The notes: generated by a model not told the origin, from the sequence alone. 13,773 bases of DNA from JBAZGG01 sp041653015 (GCA_041653015.1 JBAZGG010000018.1:1-13773); one strand, 5' to 3'; shown: positions 7,142 through 13,536, counted from the first letter of the stretch. Numbers and translations: made by a program.

Positions 7142-7957
7142 TTAAAGTGCGTAAATAAGCGCTTCAAAGTAATCTGTATATGAAGCGATAGAAACTATTA
7201 AGCTCTGTGTTTCATTGATATAGCATTCGTAATCTTCATCGTAGACGAAACCGTTGGATGTCAACGATGTGACATACGCCGAAGAAGCCGCTGAGACACT
7301 CGATGTCCACAGATCGATAACGATGTTCCCACAATCGTAAGAATCGATATGACCCATGAATTCGAAGTGATCATCGGTAGATGGCTTGCTCATCGCTGGA
7401 ATAACCGCCGCTTGAGCAGCGCTGAACAATGACGATACAGCGCTAGATGGGTACGTCTCAGAGATCGTTAGATACTGAGCGAATCCATAAAATGGAGCAT
7501 CTTCAGTCGCTGCCGAATCATAATATGCTTCAAGGTACCAATAATGTGAATCATCAGCACTCTTTGTTCCATAGATGATCGAGACTCCGCTTTCCGCAGC
7601 ATCGCCCATTGAAAAACCAGCCGATGTGCATGCGCTCTTTAAACTCGCCAAAACCGCACCATTTGATGATGCTGATTCGAAATAGAGAGCCCAACCATAA
7701 TCACCAAATGCAATATCGCTGATATAGACAAATGGTAGATAATGACCTTCGCCAAGAATCATCGCCATCGCTTCTTTTTGCTCGCTAGACCAATCGGTTG
7801 GAACGACAGAATCGCTCACCGATTCGGATGCTGATCCGCTGACAGATTCACTCTCTGAATCAAGGACAGATGGATCAAGAGATGCCGATGGCTGCTCAAC
7901 ACCGCAAGCAGCTAAACCTAATGCCAATAAAGGCAATAAGACCAAAAACTTTTTCAT
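7142..7957 (-). CDS. Predicted 271-residue lipoprotein with a Ser-rich linker and two related domains, function unknown
   Basis: The N-terminus is a classic lipoprotein signal: MKKF, a Leu/Ala-rich core and lipobox LAAC with Cys at residue 18. A low-complexity linker of Ser, Glu, Asp, Val and Ala (about 24-57) follows, typical of a flexible spacer from the membrane. The rest seems to be two tandem versions of one module. The first (about 54-165) has ILGEGHYLPF and a helix ending CTSAGF; the second (about 168-271) has AAVIPAM and a helix ending SLTSNGF. Both are followed by aromatic-rich strands. The neighbouring lipoprotein ends in a third copy. The start has GGAGG 8 bases before ATG. No enzymatic motif is visible; a binding or cell-surface role is a guess. 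Confidence 0.87.
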   Translation of the reverse strand: MKKFLVLLPLLALGLAACGVEQPSASLDPSVLDSESESVSGSASESVSDSVVPTDWSSEQKEAMAMILGEGHYLPFVYISDIAFGDYGWALYFESASSNGAVLASLKSACTSAGFSMGDAAESGVSIIYGTKSADDSHYWYLEAYYDSAATEDAPFYGFAQYLTISETYPSSAVSSLFSAAQAAVIPAMSKPSTDDHFEFMGHIDSYDCGNIVIDLWTSSVSAASSAYVTSLTSNGFVYDEDYECYINETQSLIVSIASYTDYFEALIYAL

Positions 7958-7994
7958 TATACTTTCCTCCTTTCCTACTTTTTTTGATGAGAAA

Positions 7995-8023
7995 AATATA
8001 ACAAAAGCTGGTGGCGATGTAAA
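7995..8023 (-). promoter_or_regulatory. Strong promoter of the 271-residue lipoprotein
   Basis: Minus-strand -35 TTTACA (8018-8023), 17-bp spacer, -10 TATATT (7995-8000) preceded by TGT, an extended -10. It lies immediately after the nadE stop codon, and no terminator separates the two genes, so this gene may be served both by its own promoter and by read-through. Confidence 0.75.
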
Positions 8024-8039
8024 GAGATATTTTCTGATT

Positions 8040-8771
8040 TTATCGAATAAATTTCTGCGGTCGAGGAATATCGTTGCGCTTGTGCTCGCTCATCTGATGC
8101 ATGCGATCGATCTTCGTTTTGACTTTATCGTCAACATTTTTGCCAAGTAAAAAGGCATCTATGTCCGCATATAAAAGACCCATTTCGCATTCATCTGTTT
8201 GATTGGCATAGAGTCCCGCTGTCGGCTTCTTCGTCAAAATTTTTTCCGTTACTCCGAGCATGCGAGAAGCCTCAAAAACTTCGCTTTTTGTGAGATGGAC
8301 AATAGGCAGTAAATCACATCCACCATCACCATATTTCGTAAAATAGCCAACATAGTTTTCATCCCAATTGTCGGTGCCGAGCACCAACGATTTTCTCTCT
8401 TGTGCTATAGCGTAAAGAGTCACCATGCGCAAGCGCACTTTGATGTTGTGCTCGCTCAATCCGTGGATGGGATGTTGATCATCGATCTCTTTTTTTAGAA
8501 CATCGAATGTCTTGGTCAAGTCGATCACTCTATGATGAATTTGGAATTTGTGACATAGTTCTAAAGCGTCGCGCAAATCATCCTCGCAGGAATGGCATGG
8601 CATCATGATGCAAAACAATCTATCTGTTCCAACCGCCTCTTGAACTAGCCGTGCGACCAAAGCGCTATCCACTCCGCCAGATAGACCTAAAACAAAACCA
8701 TCCAATTTAGATGTCGACAAATAGTCTTTAATGAATCTTTTAATCTCTTCGATGTATTCTTTTAATTTCAT
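8040..8771 (-). CDS. nadE: Ammonia-dependent NAD+ synthetase NadE
   Basis: NadE makes NAD+ from deamido-NAD+, ATP and ammonia, the last step of NAD synthesis. The 243 residues fit the short form without a glutaminase domain. The ATP pyrophosphatase loop SGGVDS is at 31-36. Further family motifs are NIKVRLRM at 109-116, GTDNWDENYVGYFTKYGDGG at 132-151 and KPTAGLYANQTDE at 182-194. GTDN replaces the GTGN of many homologues, but the surrounding motif is intact. The ATG lies 2 bases after the obg stop with no Shine-Dalgarno, so translation is probably coupled to obg. No other NAD-pathway gene is present here. Confidence 0.97.
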   Translation of the reverse strand: MKLKEYIEEIKRFIKDYLSTSKLDGFVLGLSGGVDSALVARLVQEAVGTDRLFCIMMPCHSCEDDLRDALELCHKFQIHHRVIDLTKTFDVLKKEIDDQHPIHGLSEHNIKVRLRMVTLYAIAQERKSLVLGTDNWDENYVGYFTKYGDGGCDLLPIVHLTKSEVFEASRMLGVTEKILTKKPTAGLYANQTDECEMGLLYADIDAFLLGKNVDDKVKTKIDRMHQMSEHKRNDIPRPQKFIR

Positions 8772-8773
8772 AA

Positions 8774-10051
8774 TTATGCAATATATTCGAATTCGAAATC
8801 CTCCAGCAAGATTGTATCGCCATCTTTTGCGCCCATTTTCGATAATTTAGCATCGACGCCTATTTTTCTTAGATAGGTGATCAGTTTCATCACTCCCTCA
8901 TCAGTCGATAGGTTGATCAAGCCATAGGTTCGCACGACGCGATCGCCGATGATGCGATAGGTGTCATCTTTGACTTTAATGATGTCAAATTCTTTGCTCT
9001 CATCTTTATAGGCATCATAGACTTTTTCTTCGATGTTGCTGCCCTTTTCATCGACGAGAGGAACTTCTTTAATCGAGCTCACAACCTCGAGGCACTTATT
9101 CATCAGTTCATCAATTCCGTCGTGAGTTAAACTGGAGATAGCGATAATAGGTTTACGAATTTTCTTTTTAAACGATTTAAGGTATTCTAACGCTTCATCT
9201 TCATCCATTTTTGAAGCGGCGATTATCTCTGGTTTATCGGAGACTTTGTGCCCATATTTTTTCAGTTCAGTGCGCACTTGGCGATATGAAAGAACGGGGT
9301 CTGATTTTCCATCCATGCTGACGACGTGGACATACATCTTGCATCTTTCGAGATGGCGAAGAAACTCTAGCCCGAGTCCCTTGCCTTTGCTAGCGCCTTC
9401 AATCAGTCCGGGCAAATCGGCTAAGATAAACGATTCTTTGCTATTGACATTCACGACGCCTAAATTGGGCTCGATGGTCGTGAAAGGATAATCCGCAATC
9501 TCAGGATTAGCGTTGCTCACGACACTTAAAAGTGTCGACTTGCCAGCATTTGGTAAGCCGACCAATCCGACATCGGCGATCAATTTCAATTCGAGCATCA
9601 GTCTTTTGTTTTCGCCAGGCAGACCATTTTCAGCGATTCTTGGCATGCGATTGGATGCGCTTTTAAAAGTGGCATTGCCGCGTCCACCTCTTCCACCTTT
9701 GGCGACGATAATCTCTTGGCCGGGTTTGACGAGGTTGGCGATTAAATCATGAGTCTTTTCTTCATAGGCAACCGTTCCAACTGGCACATCGATATAAATG
9801 TCTTTGGCTCCTCGGCCATATTGGTTCTTGATATCACCTTTTCCACCTTCATCGGCCAAAATGACTTTTGAATGGCGAAAGGCATATAGAGTATTCACAT
9901 TTTTGCTAGCGCGTAGAATAATGGAACCACCTCGTCCACCATTGCCACCGCTCGGTCCACCTTTCGGCATGTATTTCTCATGCAAAAAAGCGATCATTCC
10001 ATCGCCGCCTTTACCGGCTTTTACTTCAATTACAGCGTGGTCGATGAACAT
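8774..10051 (-). CDS. obg: Ribosome-assembly GTPase Obg (CgtA)
   Basis: Obg is an essential GTPase that binds the 50S subunit during assembly and links growth to GTP/ppGpp levels. Of 425 residues, the glycine-rich Obg fold covers about 1-158 (for example GGPSGGNGGRGG at 31-42 and KGGRGGRGN at 118-126). The GTPase domain has G1 GLPNAGKS at 165-172, switch I TTIEP at 191-195, G3 DLPG at 212-215 and G5 ISS at 305-307. A C-terminal OCT domain (about 350-425) ends the protein. The G4 motif reads SKMD (280-283) instead of NKMD. AAGGA stands 10 bases before ATG, inside the end of the preceding glycosyltransferase gene. In Bacillus, obg follows rpmA and spo0B; here a glycosyltransferase occupies the spo0B place. 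Confidence 0.98.
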   Translation of the reverse strand: MFIDHAVIEVKAGKGGDGMIAFLHEKYMPKGGPSGGNGGRGGSIILRASKNVNTLYAFRHSKVILADEGGKGDIKNQYGRGAKDIYIDVPVGTVAYEEKTHDLIANLVKPGQEIIVAKGGRGGRGNATFKSASNRMPRIAENGLPGENKRLMLELKLIADVGLVGLPNAGKSTLLSVVSNANPEIADYPFTTIEPNLGVVNVNSKESFILADLPGLIEGASKGKGLGLEFLRHLERCKMYVHVVSMDGKSDPVLSYRQVRTELKKYGHKVSDKPEIIAASKMDEDEALEYLKSFKKKIRKPIIAISSLTHDGIDELMNKCLEVVSSIKEVPLVDEKGSNIEEKVYDAYKDESKEFDIIKVKDDTYRIIGDRVVRTYGLINLSTDEGVMKLITYLRKIGVDAKLSKMGAKDGDTILLEDFEFEYIA

Positions 10052-10056
10052 GTTGA

Positions 10057-11025
10057 TTATTCCTTAGAATTTCTAATCACTTCATCTATGATGAAGAAAG
10101 GACGCTTTTGCGCTTCTTTAAAAGCTCTTGAAATGTACAGGCTTTGGATGGCGATAGACGCCATGATAAATGTCGCGGCGAACAAGATGACATTGATGAT
10201 GAGCCAAGACATTAAAATAACATCGTTTAAGCCAAGATTAATCCCGCATAATTCAACGATGAATAGAGCGAGTTCGCTCAAAGAGGAGAGAGCTGTTATA
10301 AAAACGAATAGAATTGACCATTTAATGGAGAAGCGAAGAGGCTCTGTTGTCGTTATGATGATGCTGTCTTCGGCAAGAGTGGTCATCGATTTATAATTGT
10401 AATGGGTTTTGCCCAATTCTCTCTCTGGGCGAGCGTATTCAACTTCTGCTGTTTTAAATCCTACAAAGGGAACTTCAACGCGAAATACTCTTGTCACATC
10501 GCCAAGTTTCAGCACCTCATCGAGAACTTTTCTCGTGATTAATCGGAAGTGTCCAACATTTTGTGGCACTTTCGTTTTTCCAGACCATTTCGCGATTATT
10601 CTATAGAACATTTCTGCTGTTTTTCTTTTTAAGAAAGTATCTTTGTCACGCTGCACTCTTTTAGCGTTTACGACCTCATACCCCTCTTCCCATTTTTGAA
10701 TTAAAAGTGGAATAACGCTAGGGGGATCTTGTAGATCGGCATCCATCGGGATAATCGCCTCTCCAGAAGCCACGCTAAGCCCTGCGGCGACGGCGGGTTC
10801 GTGTCCAAAATTGCGCGATAGTGAAACGACGACGATTTCAGGATTCAATTTTTGATGTGCTTTTAGATGTTCTAACGTCGCATCTTTGCTGCCATCGTTA
10901 ACGGTGACGATTTCGAATTCATAATTCTCTATTGAGTCAAGAGTTTGATAAAGGCTTTTAAAAAAAGCATCCACGACAGGCTCTTCATTATACATCGGCA
11001 CCACGATTGAAATTTTCTTCTTCAT
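10057..11025 (-). CDS. Family 2 polyisoprenyl-phosphate glycosyltransferase (GtrB/DPM1-like)
   Basis: Enzymes of this group transfer a sugar from a nucleotide donor to undecaprenyl phosphate at the inner membrane face, providing lipid-linked sugar for wall-polymer or glycolipid decoration. The 322 residues begin with IVVPMYNEE (7-15) and include VNDGSKD (42-48), SLSRNFG (68-74) and the donor/metal motif DADLQDPP (95-102). ERELGKTHY (201-209) matches the conserved R..G.S.Y region. Two membrane helices follow at about 236-258 and 269-292, the GtrB-type arrangement. I start at the ATG at 11025, with GAGG 9 bases upstream; a longer frame begins inside the rpmA terminator and is implausible. The sugar cannot be read from the sequence. 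Obg follows after 5 bases. Confidence 0.93.
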   Translation of the reverse strand: MKKKISIVVPMYNEEPVVDAFFKSLYQTLDSIENYEFEIVTVNDGSKDATLEHLKAHQKLNPEIVVVSLSRNFGHEPAVAAGLSVASGEAIIPMDADLQDPPSVIPLLIQKWEEGYEVVNAKRVQRDKDTFLKRKTAEMFYRIIAKWSGKTKVPQNVGHFRLITRKVLDEVLKLGDVTRVFRVEVPFVGFKTAEVEYARPERELGKTHYNYKSMTTLAEDSIIITTTEPLRFSIKWSILFVFITALSSLSELALFIVELCGINLGLNDVILMSWLIINVILFAATFIMASIAIQSLYISRAFKEAQKRPFFIIDEVIRNSKE

Positions 11026-11044
11026 AGTTTTGAACCTCACATAT

Positions 11045-11050
11045 ATTATA
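11045..11050 (-). promoter_or_regulatory. -10 box for the glycosyltransferase-obg-nadE unit
   Basis: A perfect TATAAT (minus strand) lies just after the rpmA terminator and 19 bases before the glycosyltransferase start, giving a leader of about 12 bases. The region where a -35 box should be falls in the terminator T-tract and matches the consensus poorly. Confidence 0.55.
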
Positions 11051-11063
11051 CACATTCGCGCAT

Positions 11064-11090
11064 AAAAAAAGAGCCACAATTGTGACTCTT
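11064..11090 (-). terminator. Intrinsic terminator after rpmA
   Basis: Minus-strand stem AAGAGTCACAA/TTGTGGCTCTT, with one T-G pair, is followed by seven T. The innermost bases form the loop. It begins 6 bases after the rpmA stop and closes the ribosomal operon. Confidence 0.9.
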
Positions 11091-11096
11091 TAATAG

Positions 11097-11381
11097 TTAT
11101 TGCTTTGCGTAAACACTGACGCGTTTTTTGTTCTTGCCCATTCTTTCGAATTTGACAATCCCATCGATGGTAGCAAATATTGTGTCATCTCCACCGCGCA
11201 TTGCGTTTTTGCCTGGGAAAACTTTTGTGCCTCTTTGGCGATATAGAATTGAACCAGCGGTTGCAAATTCGCCATCAGCCTTCTTTGCACCGAGTCTCTT
11301 CGATTCGCTGTCGCGACCATTTTTGGTGGAACCGACACCCTTTTTAGAAGCAAAGAGTTGAAGATTTAATTTAAATTCCAT
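11097..11381 (-). CDS. rpmA: 50S ribosomal protein L27 with a cleavable N-terminal extension
   Basis: L27 reaches into the peptidyl-transferase centre of the 50S subunit. This copy has 94 residues and starts MEFKLNLQLF before ASKKG; the sequence agrees with the Firmicutes processing motif (in Staphylococcus LNLQFFA), cut between Phe and Ala by the protease Prp. The mature protein would begin ASKKGVGSTKNGRDS. The conserved body includes SILYRQRGTKVFPG and GGDDTIFA. The gene encoding Prp lies directly upstream, one base away. AAAGGA stands about 9 bases before ATG, inside the end of prp. Confidence 0.98.
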   Translation of the reverse strand: MEFKLNLQLFASKKGVGSTKNGRDSESKRLGAKKADGEFATAGSILYRQRGTKVFPGKNAMRGGDDTIFATIDGIVKFERMGKNKKRVSVYAKQ

Positions 11382-11382
11382 G

Positions 11383-11694
11383 TTATTTGTCCTTTCTTAT
11401 AATCTTGACGTATTGGCTAGAATTCTCAGCGATGCTTTGAAGTTGAGTCAATATCGTATTCAGTACGATTTCATCCTCGCAAGAGATTTTTCTGATTGCG
11501 ATGATTGACATGAAGCCATTTTTCATGTCGATTTGGAAATCGCGTTTATGTTTGAGAGCGTTTGCTCCACCGACGATGACCGCACTAACAGCGGAACAGA
11601 CTATGTCTTTTCCTTCTACATTCTGATTAGCGTGTCCCTTAACGATGATAGATGTAATGGTCTTCTCGTTATGTTCGTAGGTTATGTTTATCAT
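11383..11694 (-). CDS. prp: Ribosomal-processing cysteine protease Prp (YsxB family)
   Basis: Prp removes the N-terminal extension of L27, a step needed for functional ribosomes in Firmicutes that have the extension. The 103 residues show the conserved KGHA segment with catalytic His21 and DIVCSAVS with catalytic Cys33, spaced as in the Staphylococcus aureus enzyme. ALKHKRDFQ and the acidic C-terminal helix fit the family. It sits between rplU and rpmA, the constant arrangement of this family. The ATG is two bases after the rplU stop (TAA-AT-ATG) with no Shine-Dalgarno, suggesting coupled translation and an output tied to L21. Confidence 0.95.
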   Translation of the reverse strand: MINITYEHNEKTITSIIVKGHANQNVEGKDIVCSAVSAVIVGGANALKHKRDFQIDMKNGFMSIIAIRKISCEDEIVLNTILTQLQSIAENSSQYVKIIRKDK

Positions 11695-11696
11695 AT

Positions 11697-12005
11697 TTAT
11701 TGATTGATGGATTGAATCTTCAAGCGAGTATAAGGTTGGCGATGGCCAATCGTCTTGTGCTCATTCGTTTTTGATTTGTACTTGAATACTCTGATTTTTT
11801 TGCTAAGACCTTGCTTTTCGACTTCAGCAACGACGTTGGCTCCTTTAATGAAAGGATTTCCGACGATTGTTTTTTGATCGACTAGCATGAGCACTTTATC
11901 GAGTTTGACCTCTTTGCCTATCTCAGCATCGAGTTTTTCAACATAGATCACTTGTCCGACTTCGACGCGGATTTGTTTTCCGCCAGTCTCAATGATTGCG
12001 TACAT
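11697..12005 (-). CDS. rplU: 50S ribosomal protein L21
   Basis: L21 binds 23S rRNA in the 50S subunit. The 102 residues are full length: MYAIIETGGKQIRVEVGQ at the N-terminus, VGNPFIKGA in the middle, and KKIRVFKYKSK with GHRQPYTRLKI near the end. A strong GGAGG stands 9 bases before ATG. It is the first gene of rplU-prp-rpmA and is preceded by a structured leader and a clear promoter. Confidence 0.98.
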   Translation of the reverse strand: MYAIIETGGKQIRVEVGQVIYVEKLDAEIGKEVKLDKVLMLVDQKTIVGNPFIKGANVVAEVEKQGLSKKIRVFKYKSKTNEHKTIGHRQPYTRLKIQSINQ

Positions 12006-12111
12006 TAATAGCTTCCTCCTTTATCACTCATGACTCGCTATTGAGGTCTAGATAATAAATTATCTAAGTTATTAACCTTTTCTAAGCGGTTGAAGCTTGT
12101 GAGGCGACAAC
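12006..12111 (-). promoter_or_regulatory. Structured 5' leader of rplU, probably an L21-type autoregulatory leader
   Basis: About 106 transcribed bases precede rplU. A perfect hairpin TAGATAA/TTATCTA with loop TTTA lies at 12049-12066 (minus-strand reading). CTCG-TTG near the 5' end (12108-12114) can pair with CAA-CGAG near the ribosome site (12034-12043, with a 3-base bulge), closing a junction around the hairpin. L21 operons in Bacillales have a known leader RNA thought to sense free ribosomal protein. Assignment to that family is by position and general shape only. Confidence 0.5.
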
Positions 12112-12117
12112 GAGATG

Positions 12118-12147
12118 ATTATAACCAATGCGAGCGGGTAAAAGCAA
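12118..12147 (-). promoter_or_regulatory. Promoter of rplU-prp-rpmA
   Basis: Minus-strand -35 TTGCTT (12142-12147), 18-bp spacer, perfect -10 TATAAT (12118-12123). The predicted transcript start is near 12111. Confidence 0.8.
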
Positions 12148-12148
12148 G

Positions 12149-12166
12149 AAAAAAACTAATGTTTTT
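12149..12166 (-). terminator. Weak terminator after the four-helix membrane protein
   Basis: Minus strand AAAAAC-ATTA-GTTTTT followed by more T forms a 6-bp stem with only one G-C pair, overlapping the gene's stop codon. The rplU -35 box follows directly. It may work inefficiently. Confidence 0.35.
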
Positions 12167-12599
12167 AGAGACCCTTCGTCGCAAGCAGTTCAAATGAGAG
12201 AATAAATATGAGATCGATAGCGTAGATGACTTCCGTCAAATAAAAGGCCCAGCCGAGATGTTGATAGATGAAACCCGCTGTCGCATAAGAGACGAATGAT
12301 ATCGTAAAAGCGATGATGGTCGCGTAGTACAAAAACATAATTTTTCTTTTAAGAAAGAGTTGAATAGATGTCGTGGCGATAACGACGATAAAAGCGGCAA
12401 AGGAAATGCCGACAAAAATCGATGGAGCAATATTGTCGCTCGGTAAACCCTTAAATAAGACATCGTAGGTGGATATCGGAATGTTTACTAGCGTTCCGAC
12501 ATTGTTGATCTCTGTCACGATGAACATCGGCGAAAGAAAAACGATAAAGACGATGGCGAATGTAGCTATGAGCACAAAGTATTTAATTTTGTTTTTCAT
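12165..12599 (-). CDS. Predicted four-helix membrane protein, function unknown
   Basis: The 144 residues contain four likely membrane helices at about 8-27, 59-83, 88-110 and 117-140. A polar loop of about 30 residues (INNVGTLVNIPISTYDVLFKGLPSDN) joins the first two, and LKRK (83-86) joins the second and third. This is a DoxX- or MarVEL-sized layout, but I recognise no family motif. I start at the ATG at 12599; a TTG two codons upstream is the only alternative before a stop. Neither has a Shine-Dalgarno. A possible promoter (TTGCTT, 16 bp, GATAAA at 12608-12613) would start transcription almost at the ATG, as for a leaderless mRNA. The gene follows radC after 24 bases. Confidence 0.75.
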   Translation of the reverse strand: MKNKIKYFVLIATFAIVFIVFLSPMFIVTEINNVGTLVNIPISTYDVLFKGLPSDNIAPSIFVGISFAAFIVVIATTSIQLFLKRKIMFLYYATIIAFTISFVSYATAGFIYQHLGWAFYLTEVIYAIDLIFILSFELLATKGL

Positions 12600-12623
12600 G
12601 GACAAAGTTTATCATTGTTTAGT

Positions 12624-13301
12624 CTAAATAAGCAAATGTTTTTCTCTAAAAGAGAAATAGGAATCATCTGATATAATGATGTGATCATGTAAGAATAAGC
12701 CCAATATTTCGCCTTCCTTTTTTACTATTGATGTCAAGGCCAAATCTTCTCCACTCGGAGAAGGATTGCCGCTGGGATGATTGTGAATTATTACAAATCT
12801 CTTCCCGCTATTTGCGATTACTTCAGCCAGAATTTCAGTCGATGAAAAATTTGCACAATTTTCCGTTCCTATGTAAAGAATTTTCTGCGAGATTATTTTG
12901 AGTTGGCCATTCATCGTGATTATCATGACATTTTCTCGATCGTTGCATTTGAAGTAGGGACGAAAGATTTTCGCGATTGTTTTTGGCTCTGAATAATAGA
13001 CGACTTCTCGCGACTTGTTCCTGTCGATGCGATTCATGATTTCAAAGCATGACATGAGCGATAAAGCCTTACTTTCATCCAGTCCTTCAAATGTGGATAG
13101 AAAGAGTAAATTTTTATTTTTCAGCCCTTTCAATGAGTGAACTTGTTTTAAGAGTTCTTCACCGATTTCAAGAGCGGATTTACCTCTTATTCCGCTCGAT
13201 ATGATAATGGCTAAAAGTTCACAATCGCTCAGAGTGGCAATTCCATCTCTTATGGCTTTTTCGCGCGGTCTGTCATGTTTTGGTATCTCTTTAATCTTCA
13301 A
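12624..13301 (-). CDS. radC: RadC family JAB-domain protein
   Basis: RadC proteins carry a JAB/MPN metal-binding fold; the role in bacteria is unsettled and the old DNA-repair name is not well supported. The 225 residues match the Bacillus length. The N-terminal helix-hairpin-helix-like region starts IPKHDRPREKAIRDG and LSDCELLAI, and the JAB metal motif HNHPSGNPSPSGED is intact at 173-186, with both His and the Asp. The start codon is TTG at 13299-13301, immediately after the TAA of the upstream peptide gene, with only a weak GGA upstream; no suitable ATG exists nearby. The alignment of the first residues with the family supports this start, and coupling to the upstream peptide is likely. 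The position downstream of valS matches B. subtilis order. Confidence 0.95.
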   Translation of the reverse strand: MKIKEIPKHDRPREKAIRDGIATLSDCELLAIIISSGIRGKSALEIGEELLKQVHSLKGLKNKNLLFLSTFEGLDESKALSLMSCFEIMNRIDRNKSREVVYYSEPKTIAKIFRPYFKCNDRENVMIITMNGQLKIISQKILYIGTENCANFSSTEILAEVIANSGKRFVIIHNHPSGNPSPSGEDLALTSIVKKEGEILGLFLHDHIIISDDSYFSFREKHLLI

Positions 13302-13484
13302 TTATTTCCATTCAAATCGGTATCCGCCAGGAAAGGCCGAAGATCCTTTGTCTGATGTGAACAGTTTATAAATGACGACAGCAGCGATGGCGATGGCGAT
13401 GATAGCCATAACCGTTCCCAAGGTGATCGCTTCCCCGACGACTATCGATGACATCTCTTGATCAGTCAGCATTATTTTATTCAT
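13302..13484 (-). CDS. 60-residue hydrophobic peptide with a double-glycine-like leader (bacteriocin-like, unproven)
   Basis: I start at the ATG at 13484, with GGGAGG 6 bases upstream; a longer frame to 13520 has no ribosome site. The peptide begins MNKIMLTDQEMSSIVVG. Residues 6-17 follow the pattern of double-glycine bacteriocin leaders (L-S/T-x-x-E-L/M-x-x-I-x-G-G), except that Val16 takes the -2 position. Cutting after Gly17 would release a 43-residue product with a hydrophobic helix at about 20-38 (rich in Ile, Ala, Val), YKLFTSDKG, and the end FPGGYRFEWK. The stop codon abuts the TTG of radC. No transporter, protease or immunity gene is recognisable nearby, apart from the unassigned membrane protein beyond radC. 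It could instead be an ordinary small membrane protein. Confidence 0.72.
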   Translation of the reverse strand: MNKIMLTDQEMSSIVVGEAITLGTVMAIIAIAIAAVVIYKLFTSDKGSSAFPGGYRFEWK

Positions 13485-13512
13485 AAAAAACCTCCCACTA
13501 TTCAGTAGGAGG
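13485..13512 (-). terminator. Terminator hairpin after valS that contains the peptide gene's ribosome binding site
   Basis: Minus-strand stem CCTCCTACT/AGTGGGAGG (9 bp, one T-G pair), loop GAAT, then six T that run directly into the ATG of the 60-residue peptide gene. The 3' arm holds the only Shine-Dalgarno, GGGAGG. The hairpin should end valS transcripts and hide the ribosome site in any read-through RNA. There is no room for a separate promoter between stem and ATG. Confidence 0.8.
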
Positions 13513-13536
13513 AACGTCATCGTTTGTGCCCAGTTT

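Noticed and set aside
7790..7880. Tandem repeat in the Ser-rich linker of the 271-residue lipoprotein, possibly phase-variable
   Set aside because: The repetition is at the amino-acid level; the DNA units are irregular and not a multiple that would readily slip.
9980..10396. Plus-strand open frame of 138 codons opposite obg and the glycosyltransferase, with several other plus-strand frames opposite obg, secDF and ruvA
   Set aside because: They lie antisense to strongly conserved genes, have no family motif, and their composition is what the reverse of those codons gives.
11026..11079. Longer start for the glycosyltransferase (18 extra codons)
   Set aside because: The extension begins within the rpmA terminator stem and precedes the predicted promoter; the ATG at 11025 has its own ribosome site and the family N-terminus.
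11090..11353. Minus-strand open frame of 87 codons overlapping rpmA in another frame
   Set aside because: It covers the L27 gene almost completely; L27 is unmistakable and the alternative product has no features.
13302..13484. Competence prepilin gene in this position (comC and fol genes lie near radC in Bacillus)
   Set aside because: The peptide lacks the prepilin Gly-Phe-Thr-Leu cleavage motif and is too short.
13485..13520. Longer start for the 60-residue peptide at 13520
   Set aside because: No ribosome site; the added residues are encoded by the terminator hairpin itself.
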